64,000 nt of DNA from an uncultured Arachnia sp. (GTDB lineage Bacteria; Actinomycetota; Actinomycetes; Propionibacteriales; Propionibacteriaceae). The stretch is taken from assembly GCA_947493995.1 (NCBI GenBank), contig CANLTJ010000001.1, forward strand, positions 62,001-126,000. The letters are read 5' to 3'. Shown here one piece after another: positions 1-10,022 of the stretch. The position numbers were made by a program, and so were the translations under genes. The notes below the pieces were generated by a model. The model had not been told where the DNA came from and searched no databases. It saw only the letters and a program-made list of their open reading frames with translations. The first letter of the stretch is position 1; every line of letters starts with the position of its first letter.

Positions 1-1301
1 GCCAAAAACCCCAACACCACAGGAACCACGGGCAGGAAAGCCGTGCACATGGCTGCCAGACCGAGGACGGTGGCTGGGCCCACGAAAGGACCCGCGAAGG
101 CGTTGGCCAGCACCCCGATCACCGACACCTTCCCGGACAGCGCCGTGATCAGGGGTTGGGTGGCCAGCTGTGCTGCCAACGGGATGGCGAGCGCCTCGGC
201 CAACCATCGGGGAGCCCACGCGGAGATGGTCTCGACCCACATGGGGGACCACAGCGCGATGCCGGAGCATGCGGCCACCGACAGTGAGAACCCCCATGAC
301 CGCGAAAGCCACGGGTCGATGAGCATCAGCGACAGCACCGCCAGCGCCAGGTTGCGCACACTTCGTCGCCCTCTGCCCACCCCGACGGCGGAGACGGCCA
401 CGAGCCCCATTGCGGCCGCCCGCACAACGGATGGCTCACCCCGGCACACCAGGACGAACAGCGCCACCCCGCAGAGACCAACAACCCGTACCCACCACCC
501 CCGAACCCCGACAGCGCGCGCCAGAGCAAGCAGCACCACAAGCATCAGAGAAAGGTTGGAGCCGCTCACCGCCATCAGATGCGACAACGAAGTGGCTTTG
601 AACTGCTCATCCATCTCATCAGTGATGCCAACGGTGTCGCCCACCACGAGCGACGGCATCAGAGCTGCCTGGAGTGGCGGGGACAGTGCTGTGCTGTCCC
701 GCAGTCCCCCTCGCAGGGAGTTCACGAACGCGTCGACGGGGCCGGGCGCGCTCCTCAGCTCTGACAGTGTACGGGCCCTGACGACCAGTGACTCAGGAGA
801 GGACGGCTCGGCCGGAGCCAACAAGCCCCGGATCTCATAGATACCGCCGGACTGAGCCGTCGCGAAGTCCTCCGCGAGTGCCCCGCTCGCAAAAATCACC
901 ACCGGCTGCCGTGTGACGAACAGCGTCCCCCGCGCCTCCAGCTGTCGCAGTTCAGCACGAGCCACCGCCAACGGCGGGCTGCGTCCCTCCCGAATGTAGG
1001 GCTCTCCCTTCATCGCGACCAGGACCGTGGCAGCGGCACCCTCAGCTGCGAGCTGGGCGGGAGCGGCTGTCTTCACGGTGACCGCGCGCAGCAGCGTGGA
1101 CGACGCCGTCACCACCAGGACCGCGATCACCACAGCAATCCAGATGCGCTTGGTGGTCACCGACCACACTGCCGCAGCCACAACACCGGCAGCGAGACCG
1201 ATGCCAAGTCCCCAGCCCGGTACATGACCGGCCGAGCCCAGCCACGACCCTGCCCACGCAGCCACTGCGAGCGGGACCAAACGCCAGTCCTGGGGCCTCA
1301 C
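1..1301 (-). CDS. comEC: ComEC/Rec2 competence DNA-translocation channel (5' part only)
   Basis: This is the N-terminal part, about 433 codons, of a polytopic membrane protein that runs off the left edge of the window. ComEC forms the inner-membrane channel that takes single-stranded DNA into the cell during transformation. The translation shows several hydrophobic segments near the start, then a soluble domain of about 150 residues, then the ComEC-type motif HLMAVSGSN, followed by more membrane helices. The GTG start at 1301-1299 overlaps the comEA stop TGA (1300-1298) in a GTGA junction, so translation is probably coupled. The comEA-comEC order is the standard late competence arrangement. 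The metallo-beta-lactamase-like C-terminal domain, if present, lies outside the window. Natural competence is not implied, since many actinobacteria keep these genes without known transformability. Confidence 0.93.
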   Translation of the reverse strand, partial: MRPQDWRLVPLAVAAWAGSWLGSAGHVPGWGLGIGLAAGVVAAAVWSVTTKRIWIAVVIAVLVVTASSTLLRAVTVKTAAPAQLAAEGAAATVLVAMKGEPYIREGRSPPLAVARAELRQLEARGTLFVTRQPVVIFASGALAEDFATAQSGGIYEIRGLLAPAEPSSPESLVVRARTLSELRSAPGPVDAFVNSLRGGLRDSTALSPPLQAALMPSLVVGDTVGITDEMDEQFKATSLSHLMAVSGSNLSLMLVVLLALARAVGVRGWWVRVVGLCGVALFVLVCRGEPSVVRAAAMGLVAVSAVGVGRGRRSVRNLALAVLSLMLIDPWLSRSWGFSLSVAACSGIALWSPMWVETISAWAPRWLAEALAIPLAAQLATQPLITALSGKVSVIGVLANAFAGPFVGPATVLGLAAMCTAFLPVVPVVLGFL

Positions 1302-2122
1302 ACGGTCACCAGGGGTTCCAACTTCGCGAACCCCTTCGGCCCGATTCCGGAAACCTCCTGAAGGTCCGCCACCGAGCTGAAGTCGCCGTTGTCCTCGCGC
1401 CACGACACGATGGCCGCAGCTGTCACCGGGCCGACTCCCGGCAGCTCCTCCAACTGCGCAGGGGTGGCGGTGTTCAGGTTCACGAGCGCCCCCACCGCAC
1501 CTGACGCTCCTGCACCGGAGGCCGCACCCGGTTGCTGAACCACCTCCCCGCGCGGCTCCGCGGCGGTCCCCACTATCACCTGCTGGCCATCTCCCACCGC
1601 GGCCGCGAGGTTCAGCTCGGCGGGATCGGCATCCGGCAGCAGTCCTCCAGCGGCAACGACAGCATCCTGCACGATGGCGCCCTCCGGCACCATCACCACC
1701 CCCGGAGTGACCACGGCGCCCAGGACGTGAACACGCACCAACGTGGGCGTTGGGCTCACCGACGCAACAGGCGTCGAGGAAGCGATTGACACAACCGGAG
1801 TCGACTCGATGGGCAGCTGCGACGCAGAACTCCTACCCAGAGCGGTCAGGGTTACCACCACGCCACAGAGCAGCAGCACCAGGACGGCCACAGCCTGGCG
1901 AGTGGTCAGCGAGAACCGGTCAAAGATCCGTACACGCCTGGACTCGTCCCTGGTTGAGCGGGTGTTCGGGTCCTGAAGGTTCTCGTACTCCCCGGCTGGC
2001 GGATCGGCAGGTTCATCCGCCGCCCGACGCGGAGCGCCGAGGGCGGGCTGGCCAGCACTGATGAAGGCAAGGCGGGCTCGGGCCAGCTCGTCGTCAAAGG
2101 TGGATTTCGGTGCGGGGCTCAT
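1298..2122 (-). CDS. comEA: ComEA competence DNA-binding receptor
   Basis: A 274-residue membrane-anchored DNA receptor that hands extracellular DNA to ComEC. In order it has a short charged cytoplasmic segment, one transmembrane helix (around residues 70-90), a Ser/Thr/Pro-rich linker, an SLBB-type domain (VRVHVLGAVVTPGVV and following) and a C-terminal double helix-hairpin-helix that begins LVNLNTATPAQLEELPGVGP. The chosen ATG at 2122 has AAGG eight bases upstream and starts MSPAPKSTFDDELARAR. A start at 2215 would add 31 residues of unlikely composition and has no better ribosome site. It is directly upstream of comEC and overlaps it by 4 nt. The family assignment is secure and only the start is uncertain. 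Confidence 0.92.
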   Translation of the reverse strand: MSPAPKSTFDDELARARLAFISAGQPALGAPRRAADEPADPPAGEYENLQDPNTRSTRDESRRVRIFDRFSLTTRQAVAVLVLLLCGVVVTLTALGRSSASQLPIESTPVVSIASSTPVASVSPTPTLVRVHVLGAVVTPGVVMVPEGAIVQDAVVAAGGLLPDADPAELNLAAAVGDGQQVIVGTAAEPRGEVVQQPGAASGAGASGAVGALVNLNTATPAQLEELPGVGPVTAAAIVSWREDNGDFSSVADLQEVSGIGPKGFAKLEPLVTV

Positions 2123-2234
2123 GCACCACACCTTGGGCGGTTGTGCCGTGCCGTCACCACAAATCGGGCCGGCTGTGGAAAACGGCGGCCGGAAGACCAA
2201 CCGGGGCCCTTGCACCCCGGTGGTCCCGCGACGA

Positions 2235-4709
2235 TTACGTGGCGGGTACCAGGCTCAACATCTTCGGCAGGCGCGCTATGACCTTGGCCACCTCGCGTCC
2301 CTCCAGCGATCGCTGGACACCCGCGTCAGCCAGCGCCAGCTCCAGGGCCCGGTCCTCGTCGATGTCGGCCGGGACCTCGATCCGGCCCCGCACCTTGCCC
2401 TGAATCTGCACCACCATGGTCACCGACTCCTCCGTCATCAAGGAAGGATCGGCAGTGGGCCACTGGCTGTTGGCGATCGACGGAGGAAGGCCCAGTCTTT
2501 CCCACATCTCCTCAGCGACGTAGGGAGCCACCAGGCTGAGCGACTGCGCCACGAAGGAGGCGGCCTCCCGGACGGCAGGGTCCGAGCCGCCGGGGACGCC
2601 GTCGATAGCCTTGCGCGCAGCATTGACCAACTCCATGGTGCGGGCCACGGCGACGTTGAAGCGCCCCGACTCGACCAGTTGCCCGATCTCGGCGATCGCC
2701 TTGTGGGTGGCTCGCCTCAGCGTCGGATCTCCCGTGGAGACATCGACATCAGGAGCGCTGGTCACGTCAGCGGCGATCCGGTAGGCGCGCTGCAGGAATT
2801 TCAGCGAGGAGGCGGGGGACAGGGTGGCCCAGTCGATGTCATCCTCCGGCGGGCCCGCGAACACCACCGTCAATCGCACGGCATCCACGCCGTACTCATC
2901 GATCACCTGTCCGAGGTCGACGCCGTTGCCGAGCGACTTGCTCATAGCGCGGCCCTGGTTGATGACCTGCCCCTGGTTCAGCAGCCGCTCCATGGGCTCA
3001 TCGAAGGAGACGAGCCCCATGTCGCGCAGCACCTTCGTGAAGAACCGCATGTAGAGCAGGTGCAAAATCGCGTGCTCCACGCCGCCCACGTACTGCGCCA
3101 CCGGCATCCAATTGGCCACGGCCTCCGGGTCAAAGGGACCCTCGGTGTAGTGCGGCGAGCAGTAACGGAAGAAGTACCAGGACGAGTCCACGAAGGTGTC
3201 CATGGTGTCGGTGTCCCGTGTCGCTGGTCCGTTGCAGGAGGGACATTCGACGTTGACCCACTCCGTTGCCGACGCCAGCGGGGACGTGCCCTTCGGGGCG
3301 AGCGCAGCTCCCCGCAGGTCCGGAAGCCGGACGGGCAGCTGGTCCTCGGGCACCGGTACCTCACCGCAGCTTGCGCAGTGGATGATGGGGATGGGGCACC
3401 CCCAGAAACGCTGACGCGACAGCAGCCAGTCACGCAACCGGTACTGGATGCTGCCGGTACCGCTGCCGTCAGCCTCCAACTGCTCGATGATCGTCGAGAC
3501 ACCCGTGGCCTTGTCTGACAGACCGTTCAGCTGACCGGAATTCAGGTACGGACCGTCACCGACGGTTGCCACACCGGTCTGCGCGGGGTCGGTGCCATCC
3601 ACGTCAATGACAGTTTGCACGGGCAGATCGTGTGTGCGGGCGAAGTCGAGGTCCCGCTGGTCGTGGGCCGGCACCGCCATGATGGCGCCCGTGCCGTAGT
3701 CAGCCAAGACATAGTCAGCTGCCCAGATGGGCATCTTCTCGCCGTTGACCGGGTTGGTGGCCCAGGCCCCGAGGAAGACACCGGTCTTGGCGCGCTCCGT
3801 GGACTGGCGCTCGATCTCGGTCTGCTTCCTGGCCTGTTCGGCATAGGCCTCGAAGGCTGGCCTCTGCTCGTCGCTCACCAGTTCGGCAGCCAGTGCCGCA
3901 TCCGGCGCCACCGCCATGTAGGTGGCACCGAAGAGGGTGTCCGGGCGCGTCGTGAACACGGTGATGGGTTCGCTCCGACCCTCCACGGCGAAGTGCACGT
4001 GGGCACCTTCAGATCGACCGATCCAGTTGCGCTGCATGGCCAGGACGTGGTCCGGCCAGCCGCCCTCCAGCTGCTGCATGTCCTCCAGCAGCTGATCCGC
4101 GTACTCCGTGATCCTGAAATACCACTGGTTGAGCTTGCGCTTGGTGACCTCGGCACCGCAGCGTTCACAGTGCCCGGCGATGACCTGCTCATTGGCCAGC
4201 ACCGTCTGGTCCGTGGGACACCAGTTGACGGGTGAGTCCTTGCGGTAGGCCAGCCCCCTCTCCCTGAACTGCAGGAAGAGCCACTGCGTCCAGCGGTAGT
4301 ACTCCTCGTCGGAAGTGTGCAATCTGCGGGACCAGTCCAGAGACAGACCGTAGCGACGAAACGAGCGCGCCTGTGTCTCAATGTTGTTGTAGGTCCAGGT
4401 GGCGGGATGGGCGTTGGCGCGGATCGCCGCGTTCTCCGCGGGCAGCCCGAAGGAGTCCCAGCCAATGGGGTGCATCACGTCGAAGCCCTGCATGCGCCAG
4501 AAACGGGACAGGACATCACCCATCGCATAGGCCTCGGCGTGGCCCATGTGGAGGTCGCCGGAAGGGTAGGGGAACATGTCCAGGACGTATCGGCGTTCAC
4601 TGCGTCCGTCGTCCCGGGGCCTGAAGGTCTCGTCCTCCTCCCAGAATGCCTGCCACTTCTCCTGGGCCTGCACCCGGTCGTAGGTCCTCTGGTCCATGTC
4701 CTGGCTCAC
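2235..4709 (-). CDS. leuS: Leucyl-tRNA synthetase
   Basis: Class I aminoacyl-tRNA synthetase that charges tRNA-Leu, 824 residues, normal for bacterial LeuRS. The HIGH-type motif appears as [16 protein letters not shown] and the KMSKS loop as [11 protein letters not shown]. Between them lies the CP1 editing domain with its zinc-ribbon cysteines (HCERCGAEV, then HCASCGEV and ECPSCNGP). The anticodon-binding and C-terminal domains follow. The GTG start at 4709 is preceded by AGAGGAG with six bases of spacing. A weak candidate promoter lies upstream on the minus strand: GTGAAG (4822-4817), an 18-nt spacer, and TATATT (4798-4793). The 126-nt leader shows no convincing T-box. The gene is convergent with nothing and sits just upstream of comEA, but with a 112-nt gap, so it is probably a separate unit. 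Confidence 0.97.
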   Translation of the reverse strand: MSQDMDQRTYDRVQAQEKWQAFWEEDETFRPRDDGRSERRYVLDMFPYPSGDLHMGHAEAYAMGDVLSRFWRMQGFDVMHPIGWDSFGLPAENAAIRANAHPATWTYNNIETQARSFRRYGLSLDWSRRLHTSDEEYYRWTQWLFLQFRERGLAYRKDSPVNWCPTDQTVLANEQVIAGHCERCGAEVTKRKLNQWYFRITEYADQLLEDMQQLEGGWPDHVLAMQRNWIGRSEGAHVHFAVEGRSEPITVFTTRPDTLFGATYMAVAPDAALAAELVSDEQRPAFEAYAEQARKQTEIERQSTERAKTGVFLGAWATNPVNGEKMPIWAADYVLADYGTGAIMAVPAHDQRDLDFARTHDLPVQTVIDVDGTDPAQTGVATVGDGPYLNSGQLNGLSDKATGVSTIIEQLEADGSGTGSIQYRLRDWLLSRQRFWGCPIPIIHCASCGEVPVPEDQLPVRLPDLRGAALAPKGTSPLASATEWVNVECPSCNGPATRDTDTMDTFVDSSWYFFRYCSPHYTEGPFDPEAVANWMPVAQYVGGVEHAILHLLYMRFFTKVLRDMGLVSFDEPMERLLNQGQVINQGRAMSKSLGNGVDLGQVIDEYGVDAVRLTVVFAGPPEDDIDWATLSPASSLKFLQRAYRIAADVTSAPDVDVSTGDPTLRRATHKAIAEIGQLVESGRFNVAVARTMELVNAARKAIDGVPGGSDPAVREAASFVAQSLSLVAPYVAEEMWERLGLPPSIANSQWPTADPSLMTEESVTMVVQIQGKVRGRIEVPADIDEDRALELALADAGVQRSLEGREVAKVIARLPKMLSLVPAT

Positions 4710-4835
4710 GAACTGCTCCTCTGGGGCGGTGTCATCAGATGTCTGCTCGCGTTCCCGGCTCCCCGACGGCCGTTCACCTCGCGCAACCGATCAATATACC
4801 GTCGCGGCATCACAGCCTTCACGGCCTGTGCTCGC

Positions 4836-5756
4836 TCAGCCGGCAAGGAAGGTCTCCAACTCGGTGGTGGTGGGTGGGTTGGCTCCCTTGCGGCCACAGA
4901 CGAGGGCAGCAGCGGCGGCACCCCTGCTGAGCGCCGCCTCCAAGTGGAGGGGGTCATCGGCGTAGGCGGCGAGGAAACCGGCCATGAAGGTGTCCCCAGC
5001 ACCGACGGTGTCCACCAGGTCGACGTGCTGCCCCGGAACGCGGATCTGGCGGCCGTCGGGCTTGACGGCCACCGCCCCGTCGGGGCCGAGTGTGACGATG
5101 AACAGGCTCAGGCCATGTTCGGTGACCCACGTCTCGGCATAAGACAGGGGATCCTCATCATTGACGAGCCAGTTGATGTCGTCGTCGCTCGCCTTCACAA
5201 TGCCGCCCCCGGAGCCCACGGCCGCCATCAGGTCCATCACGGTTCCGTAGTACGCAGCTCGATCCGGCTGGACGGTGGGCCTGATGTTGATGTCATAGCT
5301 GACCGCGGCATCGGTTGACGCGACGAAGTCCAGCAGGGGTTTCACGCCTCGACCAACGACGGCGCCAATCGAGCCGAAGTGCAGCCAGTCATCATCGCCA
5401 AGGGCGGGGAACTCCTGCCGGCTCCATCCGAAGTTGGAGGTGCCGTCAAAGTGGAAGGTGTATTGGGCCTTGCCCTCATCGTCCAAGGACACGACAGCCA
5501 AGGACGTGGGCTCGGTGGTCCGCACCGCCAGGTCGAGGCCGACGCCATTGGTCTCAAGGTAGTTCTTAATCTGGCCACCGAAAGCGTCACCTCCGAGGCG
5601 CCCCAGGAACTGGACGTCCTGATCCAGCCGCCGCAGTGCCACCGCCGTGTTCATGGGTCCGCCACCCGCCAACGCCGTCCAGAGGGACTCCGCTGGAGAG
5701 ACCTCGTTGGCCAGCAGCATGTCTATCAGTGCCTCACCACACACCACGAATCGCAT
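4836..5756 (-). CDS. PfkB-family carbohydrate kinase, probably fructokinase
   Basis: A 306-residue cytoplasmic ribokinase/PfkB-fold kinase. The N-terminal region has the substrate-side glycines (ALAGGGPMNTAVALRRL, then FLGRLGGDAFG), and the second PfkB signature, DTVGAGDTFMAGF, carries the catalytic Asp and the anion hole. This layout and the GEALIDML start are typical of fructokinases. The exact sugar cannot be fixed from sequence, and 2-keto-3-deoxygluconate or tagatose kinases are alternatives. Sucrose phosphorylase elsewhere in the window (22591-24129) releases free fructose, so a fructokinase here would be useful, but the two genes are not adjacent and the link is inference. The gene is preceded on the same strand by a DUF4192 gene with a short gap and no clear shared function. 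Confidence 0.85.
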   Translation of the reverse strand: MRFVVCGEALIDMLLANEVSPAESLWTALAGGGPMNTAVALRRLDQDVQFLGRLGGDAFGGQIKNYLETNGVGLDLAVRTTEPTSLAVVSLDDEGKAQYTFHFDGTSNFGWSRQEFPALGDDDWLHFGSIGAVVGRGVKPLLDFVASTDAAVSYDINIRPTVQPDRAAYYGTVMDLMAAVGSGGGIVKASDDDINWLVNDEDPLSYAETWVTEHGLSLFIVTLGPDGAVAVKPDGRQIRVPGQHVDLVDTVGAGDTFMAGFLAAYADDPLHLEAALSRGAAAAALVCGRKGANPPTTTELETFLAG

Positions 5757-5802
5757 GCCTCCACTCTACGGCCGTGGGTTGGCGCTCTCGGCTGGGCCCG
5801 CG

Positions 5803-6732
5803 TCATTCATCCCACCTGCTGGGAGGGATGGCCTGCTTGTGCATCCTGCTGAGCACTCGCATCAGTGGATGCTGGGCGTCGAGGTCTTCGAGTTGTCCAA
5901 GGCAATCGCTCTGCTGTGCTCCTTCCCCGTCGAGCCAGCAGGCCAGTGTGAGCAGAGACACAACGTTGGCAGCGATCGCCGGACAACTCGATCGGCGAGC
6001 CTCCGCCAGTCTCTTGCGCAGCCGCGGAGCGGTCTCCGAGTTCAAACGTGCCAGCACTTCCGCGAAGTGCTCCTCCTCCTGCAGCAACACCGCGAAATCC
6101 ACCGCCTTCGCACCCAGGGCGGAAGGACTGTCCATGAGGTGCGCCAGCAGCCCCCAGCGTTGCTCACCCGTCAACGCTGCCGTCCTGCGGACGGACTGCG
6201 CGACCGCCTCCTCGATGCCAGCCAGGGCGGCTGGATCCGGTGGCTGCACCTCTGCAACGGCGTCCTCCCGCGACGCCGTGACGTTCAGCCCGGAGTACAC
6301 GGCCTGCGCGGCGAAGTTGCTGGAGGCGTAGGAGTAGGAGATGCCCTCGGGTGGCAGTAGCAGTCCGGGGTAGGCGTACCAGAACCGATCACCATCGGTC
6401 ACCAGTGCCTCGGCCACGTCCTCCTCCCCGATCACTCCAACAAGTTCTTCGATGGCGACAAGGGCGGCTTCCGGATCAGCGCTGTAGGCGAGGACAGCTA
6501 TGGCGCACCCCTCACAGGCGCTGATGGCGTGTTCCAACTGTTCGGCCACATCCCCGAAGGTGAAGCCGGAGGTGAACCAATCGAGATCCATGCGGGCGCA
6601 GAACTCCACCCGGGATCCGCAGACGCCCAGCACCACGCAGGATTCGCGCGGGTGGAAACCCAGCATGATGACGGGGATGGCCAGCAGGTCGGCGCTCGTG
6701 GAGCCGTGCAGACGTGTTGTTTCAGTGCTCAT
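5803..6732 (-). CDS. DUF4192 domain protein
   Basis: A 309-residue soluble protein that matches the actinobacterial DUF4192 family, recognised by its N-terminal layout: LLAIPVIMLGFHPRESCVV, then a long alpha/beta region with FWYAYPGLLLPPEG, and an alanine-rich helical C-terminus. No signal peptide, membrane segment or catalytic motif is visible. The function of the family is unknown, and members are usually single genes in variable contexts. It starts with ATG at 6732 and is divergent from the membrane-anchored protein that starts at 6842, with a 109-nt region between them that must hold both promoters. It may be co-transcribed with the downstream PfkB kinase (46-nt gap), but there is no functional reason to expect this. 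Confidence 0.8.
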   Translation of the reverse strand: MSTETTRLHGSTSADLLAIPVIMLGFHPRESCVVLGVCGSRVEFCARMDLDWFTSGFTFGDVAEQLEHAISACEGCAIAVLAYSADPEAALVAIEELVGVIGEEDVAEALVTDGDRFWYAYPGLLLPPEGISYSYASSNFAAQAVYSGLNVTASREDAVAEVQPPDPAALAGIEEAVAQSVRRTAALTGEQRWGLLAHLMDSPSALGAKAVDFAVLLQEEEHFAEVLARLNSETAPRLRKRLAEARRSSCPAIAANVVSLLTLACWLDGEGAQQSDCLGQLEDLDAQHPLMRVLSRMHKQAIPPSRWDE

Positions 6733-6841
6733 GTCTTCTTGTTTCGTCGGTTGGGGACGTCGCTAACCACATTGCCGAACCGTCGGTGGAAAACTCCTCG
6801 CTCACGGCGCCGGGCTTCGGGTGGGTATCGTTGTCATCCTC

Positions 6842-7525
6842 ATGAGCAATCAGCAGTGGCCACCCCCGGGCGGCGATGGGTCCCAACCCACTCCGGGCGG
6901 CCGATCGCCATGGTCGCAACCTGATACCGGGTGGTCCCCACCGAACTACGGAAGCACCTCCGGGCGCGATCCCCGAGTGCCGTTCGGACAGCCGACCGAG
7001 CCGACGCCCCCGTCGGACCTGCGCCAGTTCCAGCCGCCACCGCGCCCCAGCAGGACGACGCTCTGGCTCGTCATCTCCATCGTCGCTGCCATCGTGGCCA
7101 TCGTCCTCGTACTGCAGTTCACAGGCGGGTTCTCTTCTTCCGAGCCGTCACCAAGCGCCACCGTGAGCGCTCAACCGTCTCCGGAGACGTCGTTGTCACC
7201 CGCCATCGTGGGCGGAGCGGCGATCCCGTTCGAGGGCAACGGCACGGGCCTGTTCGAAATCCTGTCGCAGGAGTGGGGCCCGGAGGGGCTGACGATTGAG
7301 TACCGGATCAGTCTTGACGAAGGTCAGGGAGAACGCAGTTTCTCGCTCTACATGTTCAACAACGCCACTTTGGAAGTGGCGGATCCGCTTGATTACGAGT
7401 TGGTCACCGTCGGCGCTGGAGAGCAGTACACCGGCACCGTTTCGTTCGCTGTGGAGCGCGGACGAGGAACTCTGGTGCTCTCAACCTTCAGTACGCCGCT
7501 GGCTGCTCTCGACATCACGGGCTGA
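6842..7525 (+). CDS. Membrane-anchored protein with Pro-rich cytoplasmic head and extracellular beta domain
   Basis: Unrecognised protein of 227 residues. The first 75 residues are rich in Pro, Gly, Ser and Gln, as in many actinobacterial proteins that start with a disordered cytoplasmic tail. A single transmembrane helix follows (LWLVISIVAAIVAIVLVLQF), then a Ser/Pro linker, and a C-terminal domain of about 100 residues with alternating hydrophobic residues that looks like a beta-sandwich. The ATG at 6842 is preferred over the ATG 21 bases upstream because a -10-like TATCGT lies 10-15 bases before it, which suggests a leaderless transcript. The 3' end overlaps the convergent DMT transporter gene by 45 bp. 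The role is unknown. The general build recalls DUF4352-like surface proteins, but that is only a guess. Confidence 0.7.
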   Translation: MSNQQWPPPGGDGSQPTPGGRSPWSQPDTGWSPPNYGSTSGRDPRVPFGQPTEPTPPSDLRQFQPPPRPSRTTLWLVISIVAAIVAIVLVLQFTGGFSSSEPSPSATVSAQPSPETSLSPAIVGGAAIPFEGNGTGLFEILSQEWGPEGLTIEYRISLDEGQGERSFSLYMFNNATLEVADPLDYELVTVGAGEQYTGTVSFAVERGRGTLVLSTFSTPLAALDITG

Positions 7526-8500
7526 GTCCCCGGCACCGTCGGAACCCTCCGAGTCGAACTGCAACGCGTGCACGGCCGCGAGCGCTTCGGCCGCCTCCTC
7601 TGCCGCCTGACGACGTTCCTCCACCGCATCGGGGTGGTCACGGGACAGCAGCACCACTCCGTAGACGGCGACGGCCCCGGAGACCACCATGCCGATAGTG
7701 GGACCGACACTCATCCCGGCGCCCTCCCCCAGGACCACCAACCCGAAGACGACGGCCACGAAGGGATCCACCGTCGTCATGGTGCCCACGGTGATCTCGG
7801 CCGGGCCCGATGCGTAGCCCTGCTGGATCATCCACACACCGAGCCCGTAGCAGGCAAGCATGAACGCCACCACGGTGAGGACGCGCCAGTCGAGGAGAGA
7901 GAAGTCATCGCTCTGGATCAGGTTGATGGCAGCCTTCATCATGCCGGAGGCGAGCCCGTAGAAAATGGCGCCAACCGACGACCACAGCATCGCCTTCGCC
8001 CACGAAGCGGCCTTGGTGGCGACGAACGAGAGAAGCGCGCACAGCGCGCAGACCACGATGAACGAGACCAGGATAGGGTTGAACTCGAACTCCTTCTCCC
8101 CCGTCGCGAACAGCGAGGAGAAGATCGTGAACCCCACGACACCAATCACCGTCACCGTGACGGCGGACCAGATGCGACGCGGTATCTGATGTCCATGAAT
8201 CTTCGCGGCCAGGAGAACGGACCAGGGCACGGCGAGGATACCGACGGGCTGGACCACCGTCACGGGCGCCATACTGAGCGCAATCAGGTGGAGGGCCGCG
8301 CCACTGAAGACCAGCAGCAGACCCAGCAGCCATTTGGGAATGAGGAAGAGCCGGAGCAACCCGGCCAGAGTGAGCCGGTTCGACGACGTTTTGCCCGCCG
8401 GGTCGAACGTGCCCTTCACGCCCAGGTGTTGCAGAGTCGCGCCACTGGCGAACAGGAACGAACCGATGACCTGCAGGCCGATCGCAATGACGATGTTCAC
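7481..8500 (-). CDS. DMT-superfamily (EamA-like) transporter
   Basis: A 339-residue inner-membrane protein with about ten hydrophobic helices in two similar halves, as in EamA/DMT exporters, followed by a charged Ala/Glu-rich cytoplasmic tail (from about residue 290). The N-terminal half has MAPVTVVQPVGILAVPWSVL and the C-terminal half GPAEITVGTMTTVDPFVAVV, which occupy equivalent places at the end of helix 3 or 8, a hallmark of the duplicated fold. The substrate is unknown. Family members export amino acids, drugs or metabolites, and NIPA-like magnesium transport is also possible. The GTG start at 8500 has GGAAGG seven bases upstream. Its last 45 bases overlap the end of the convergent gene at 6842-7525, so the two transcripts must be complementary at their 3' ends. 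Confidence 0.85.
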   Translation of the reverse strand: MNIVIAIGLQVIGSFLFASGATLQHLGVKGTFDPAGKTSSNRLTLAGLLRLFLIPKWLLGLLLVFSGAALHLIALSMAPVTVVQPVGILAVPWSVLLAAKIHGHQIPRRIWSAVTVTVIGVVGFTIFSSLFATGEKEFEFNPILVSFIVVCALCALLSFVATKAASWAKAMLWSSVGAIFYGLASGMMKAAINLIQSDDFSLLDWRVLTVVAFMLACYGLGVWMIQQGYASGPAEITVGTMTTVDPFVAVVFGLVVLGEGAGMSVGPTIGMVVSGAVAVYGVVLLSRDHPDAVEERRQAAEEAAEALAAVHALQFDSEGSDGAGDSARDVESSQRRTEG

Positions 8501-8596
8501 AGAGACGCCTTCCGTTCAAACAGGTGTGCGCGTGACCGACGATAGCCGAACCTGCCCCACTAAGATCGCGGTGGGTGTCTTCCCACTGGACGGGAC

Positions 8597-9844
8597 TCAC
8601 CCCTGATAGACGATGACCTTGTCCCCCACCCGGGTGGCGTCGAAGAGAGCCGCAACCGCGCCCTCATTCCGGACATTGACGCATCCGTGCGACGATCCGT
8701 TGTAGCCCCGCGCGGCGAAGTCGGCCGAGTAGTGGACGGCCTGACCACCAGAGAAGAACAGCGCGTAGGGCATCGGCGTGTCGTAGAGGCTGGAGACGTG
8801 GTTCCTGGATTTCCAGTTCACGGCGAAGGCGCCGTTGCGCGTGGGCGTGAGTTCCGAGCCGAAGCGTACGTCCATGGACATACGGATCTCGCCGTCCACC
8901 ACCCACGCGAGCTTGCGCTGCGACTTCGAGATGCAGACGACGCGGCCGTTCAGACACCTGTCATCCAGCGTCATCGCCGTCGACTTCGCCTTGGGCGCCG
9001 CGTTGTTCAACTCGTCAGCGGTGGGCTTGCGCGTCATCGCCACCAGCCTGTCCATGGTGCGCTGATCCACCTCGCCAGTCACCGGAATCTCACGCTTGGC
9101 CTGAAACCCCTCGACGGCGGCCACGGTCACCGGACCGTAATTGCCCGTGATGGACGCATCGAACCACGCGATCTGTTGCAGCCGTGCCTGCAGGTCCTTC
9201 ACCCCATCACCCTTCGAACCTGACGCGAGCAGCGCCGGACCGGGCGTCAGGACGTTGTACATCTCGTCGCGGGTGGGGGTCCTTGACATCTCGACGAGCC
9301 GTGTCCATGTCTGTTGATCCACGAATCCGAGTGCCGGGAATCCTCGCTTGGTCTGGAACCCTTCGACGGCCAGCTCTGTCTGCTCGCCGAAAGTGTCGGT
9401 GATCGGACCCTCGAACCAGTCCAGCTGCAGCAACCTGTGCTGCAGCTCGCGCACCGTGTCCCCGGTGTCACCGGGTTCGATGAGGGCGGCGGGGAGCACC
9501 GTCTCCGACGGCGTGCTGGAGGTGGCGGGTTCGCTCACGCTGTCGGCCGGCTCGGCGGGCGCTTGCTGCGTTTCGGTCGACTCCGGCGTCGCCGTCGTCG
9601 GTGTGGTCCGGCTCACCGATGGGGTCGCTGTCTCTTCCGGCGTCCTGCTTGCCTGGGGTGTCTCTTGTTCCTCCGGGGTCACGGACGGCGATGGAGGTGG
9701 ATCCACGGGGGCGCTCGTCGTCGTCGCGGAGGAGCTGGGAATCGGCTCACTGTCCACGGTTGTCACCATCGGCGCTGGTGCGCACGACGTGACGCCGAAC
9801 AAAAAGGTCGCGCCGAGCACCACGGATCGCACAAACAACTTCAC
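8597..9844 (-). CDS. Lipoprotein L,D-transpeptidase with two peptidoglycan-binding domains
   Basis: A 415-residue secreted cell-wall enzyme. It starts with a signal peptide and lipobox (GVTSCAP), followed by a Ser/Thr/Pro-rich stretch of about 100 residues that probably spans the wall. Two peptidoglycan_binding_1 repeats follow (around 130-195 and 210-270), recognisable by [11 protein letters not shown] and [11 protein letters not shown] and the later VEGFQTKRG and VEGFQAKRE. The C-terminal YkuD domain carries the catalytic motif SHGCVNVRN with Cys388. Such enzymes make 3-3 cross-links in peptidoglycan or attach proteins to it. Two repeats before a YkuD domain are common in actinobacteria. 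The gene is divergent from the DUF1846 gene across a 178-nt region. Confidence 0.93.
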   Translation of the reverse strand: MKLFVRSVVLGATFLFGVTSCAPAPMVTTVDSEPIPSSSATTTSAPVDPPPSPSVTPEEQETPQASRTPEETATPSVSRTTPTTATPESTETQQAPAEPADSVSEPATSSTPSETVLPAALIEPGDTGDTVRELQHRLLQLDWFEGPITDTFGEQTELAVEGFQTKRGFPALGFVDQQTWTRLVEMSRTPTRDEMYNVLTPGPALLASGSKGDGVKDLQARLQQIAWFDASITGNYGPVTVAAVEGFQAKREIPVTGEVDQRTMDRLVAMTRKPTADELNNAAPKAKSTAMTLDDRCLNGRVVCISKSQRKLAWVVDGEIRMSMDVRFGSELTPTRNGAFAVNWKSRNHVSSLYDTPMPYALFFSGGQAVHYSADFAARGYNGSSHGCVNVRNEGAVAALFDATRVGDKVIVYQG

Positions 9845-10022
9845 TGCTTCACCTCAAGCTGGGGGGATGGCCATGTCAAATCTACAGGCCTGCCTCCGCG
9901 GTCGTCCCCGATCGGATAGGCGTGTCGCCCCTCATGGCCGCCCGAATCCTCTGCCCGCTACCTGCTGTCTCGCGGGTGCTGATCCGGTCCCGGTATGCTC
10001 CGCTCGGAGGTGGCGGACAGTC

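Noticed and set aside
2061..3518. 485-codon plus-strand frame over leuS and comEA
   Set aside because: It is antisense to two well-supported genes and has the Arg/His/Gly-rich composition of a shadow frame in GC-rich DNA.
4710..4835. Possible T-box leader before leuS
   Set aside because: The 126-nt region shows no T-box consensus, specifier loop or terminator pair, and its length is too short.
7568..8545. 325-codon plus-strand frame over the DMT transporter
   Set aside because: The translation is His/Arg/Glu-rich, with no hydrophobic core or domain, typical of the antisense of a membrane-protein gene.
9348..10022. Long open frame upstream of the DUF1846 gene
   Set aside because: It is antisense to the L,D-transpeptidase, shows no family similarity, and the ATG at 10023 with its ribosome site gives the normal family length.
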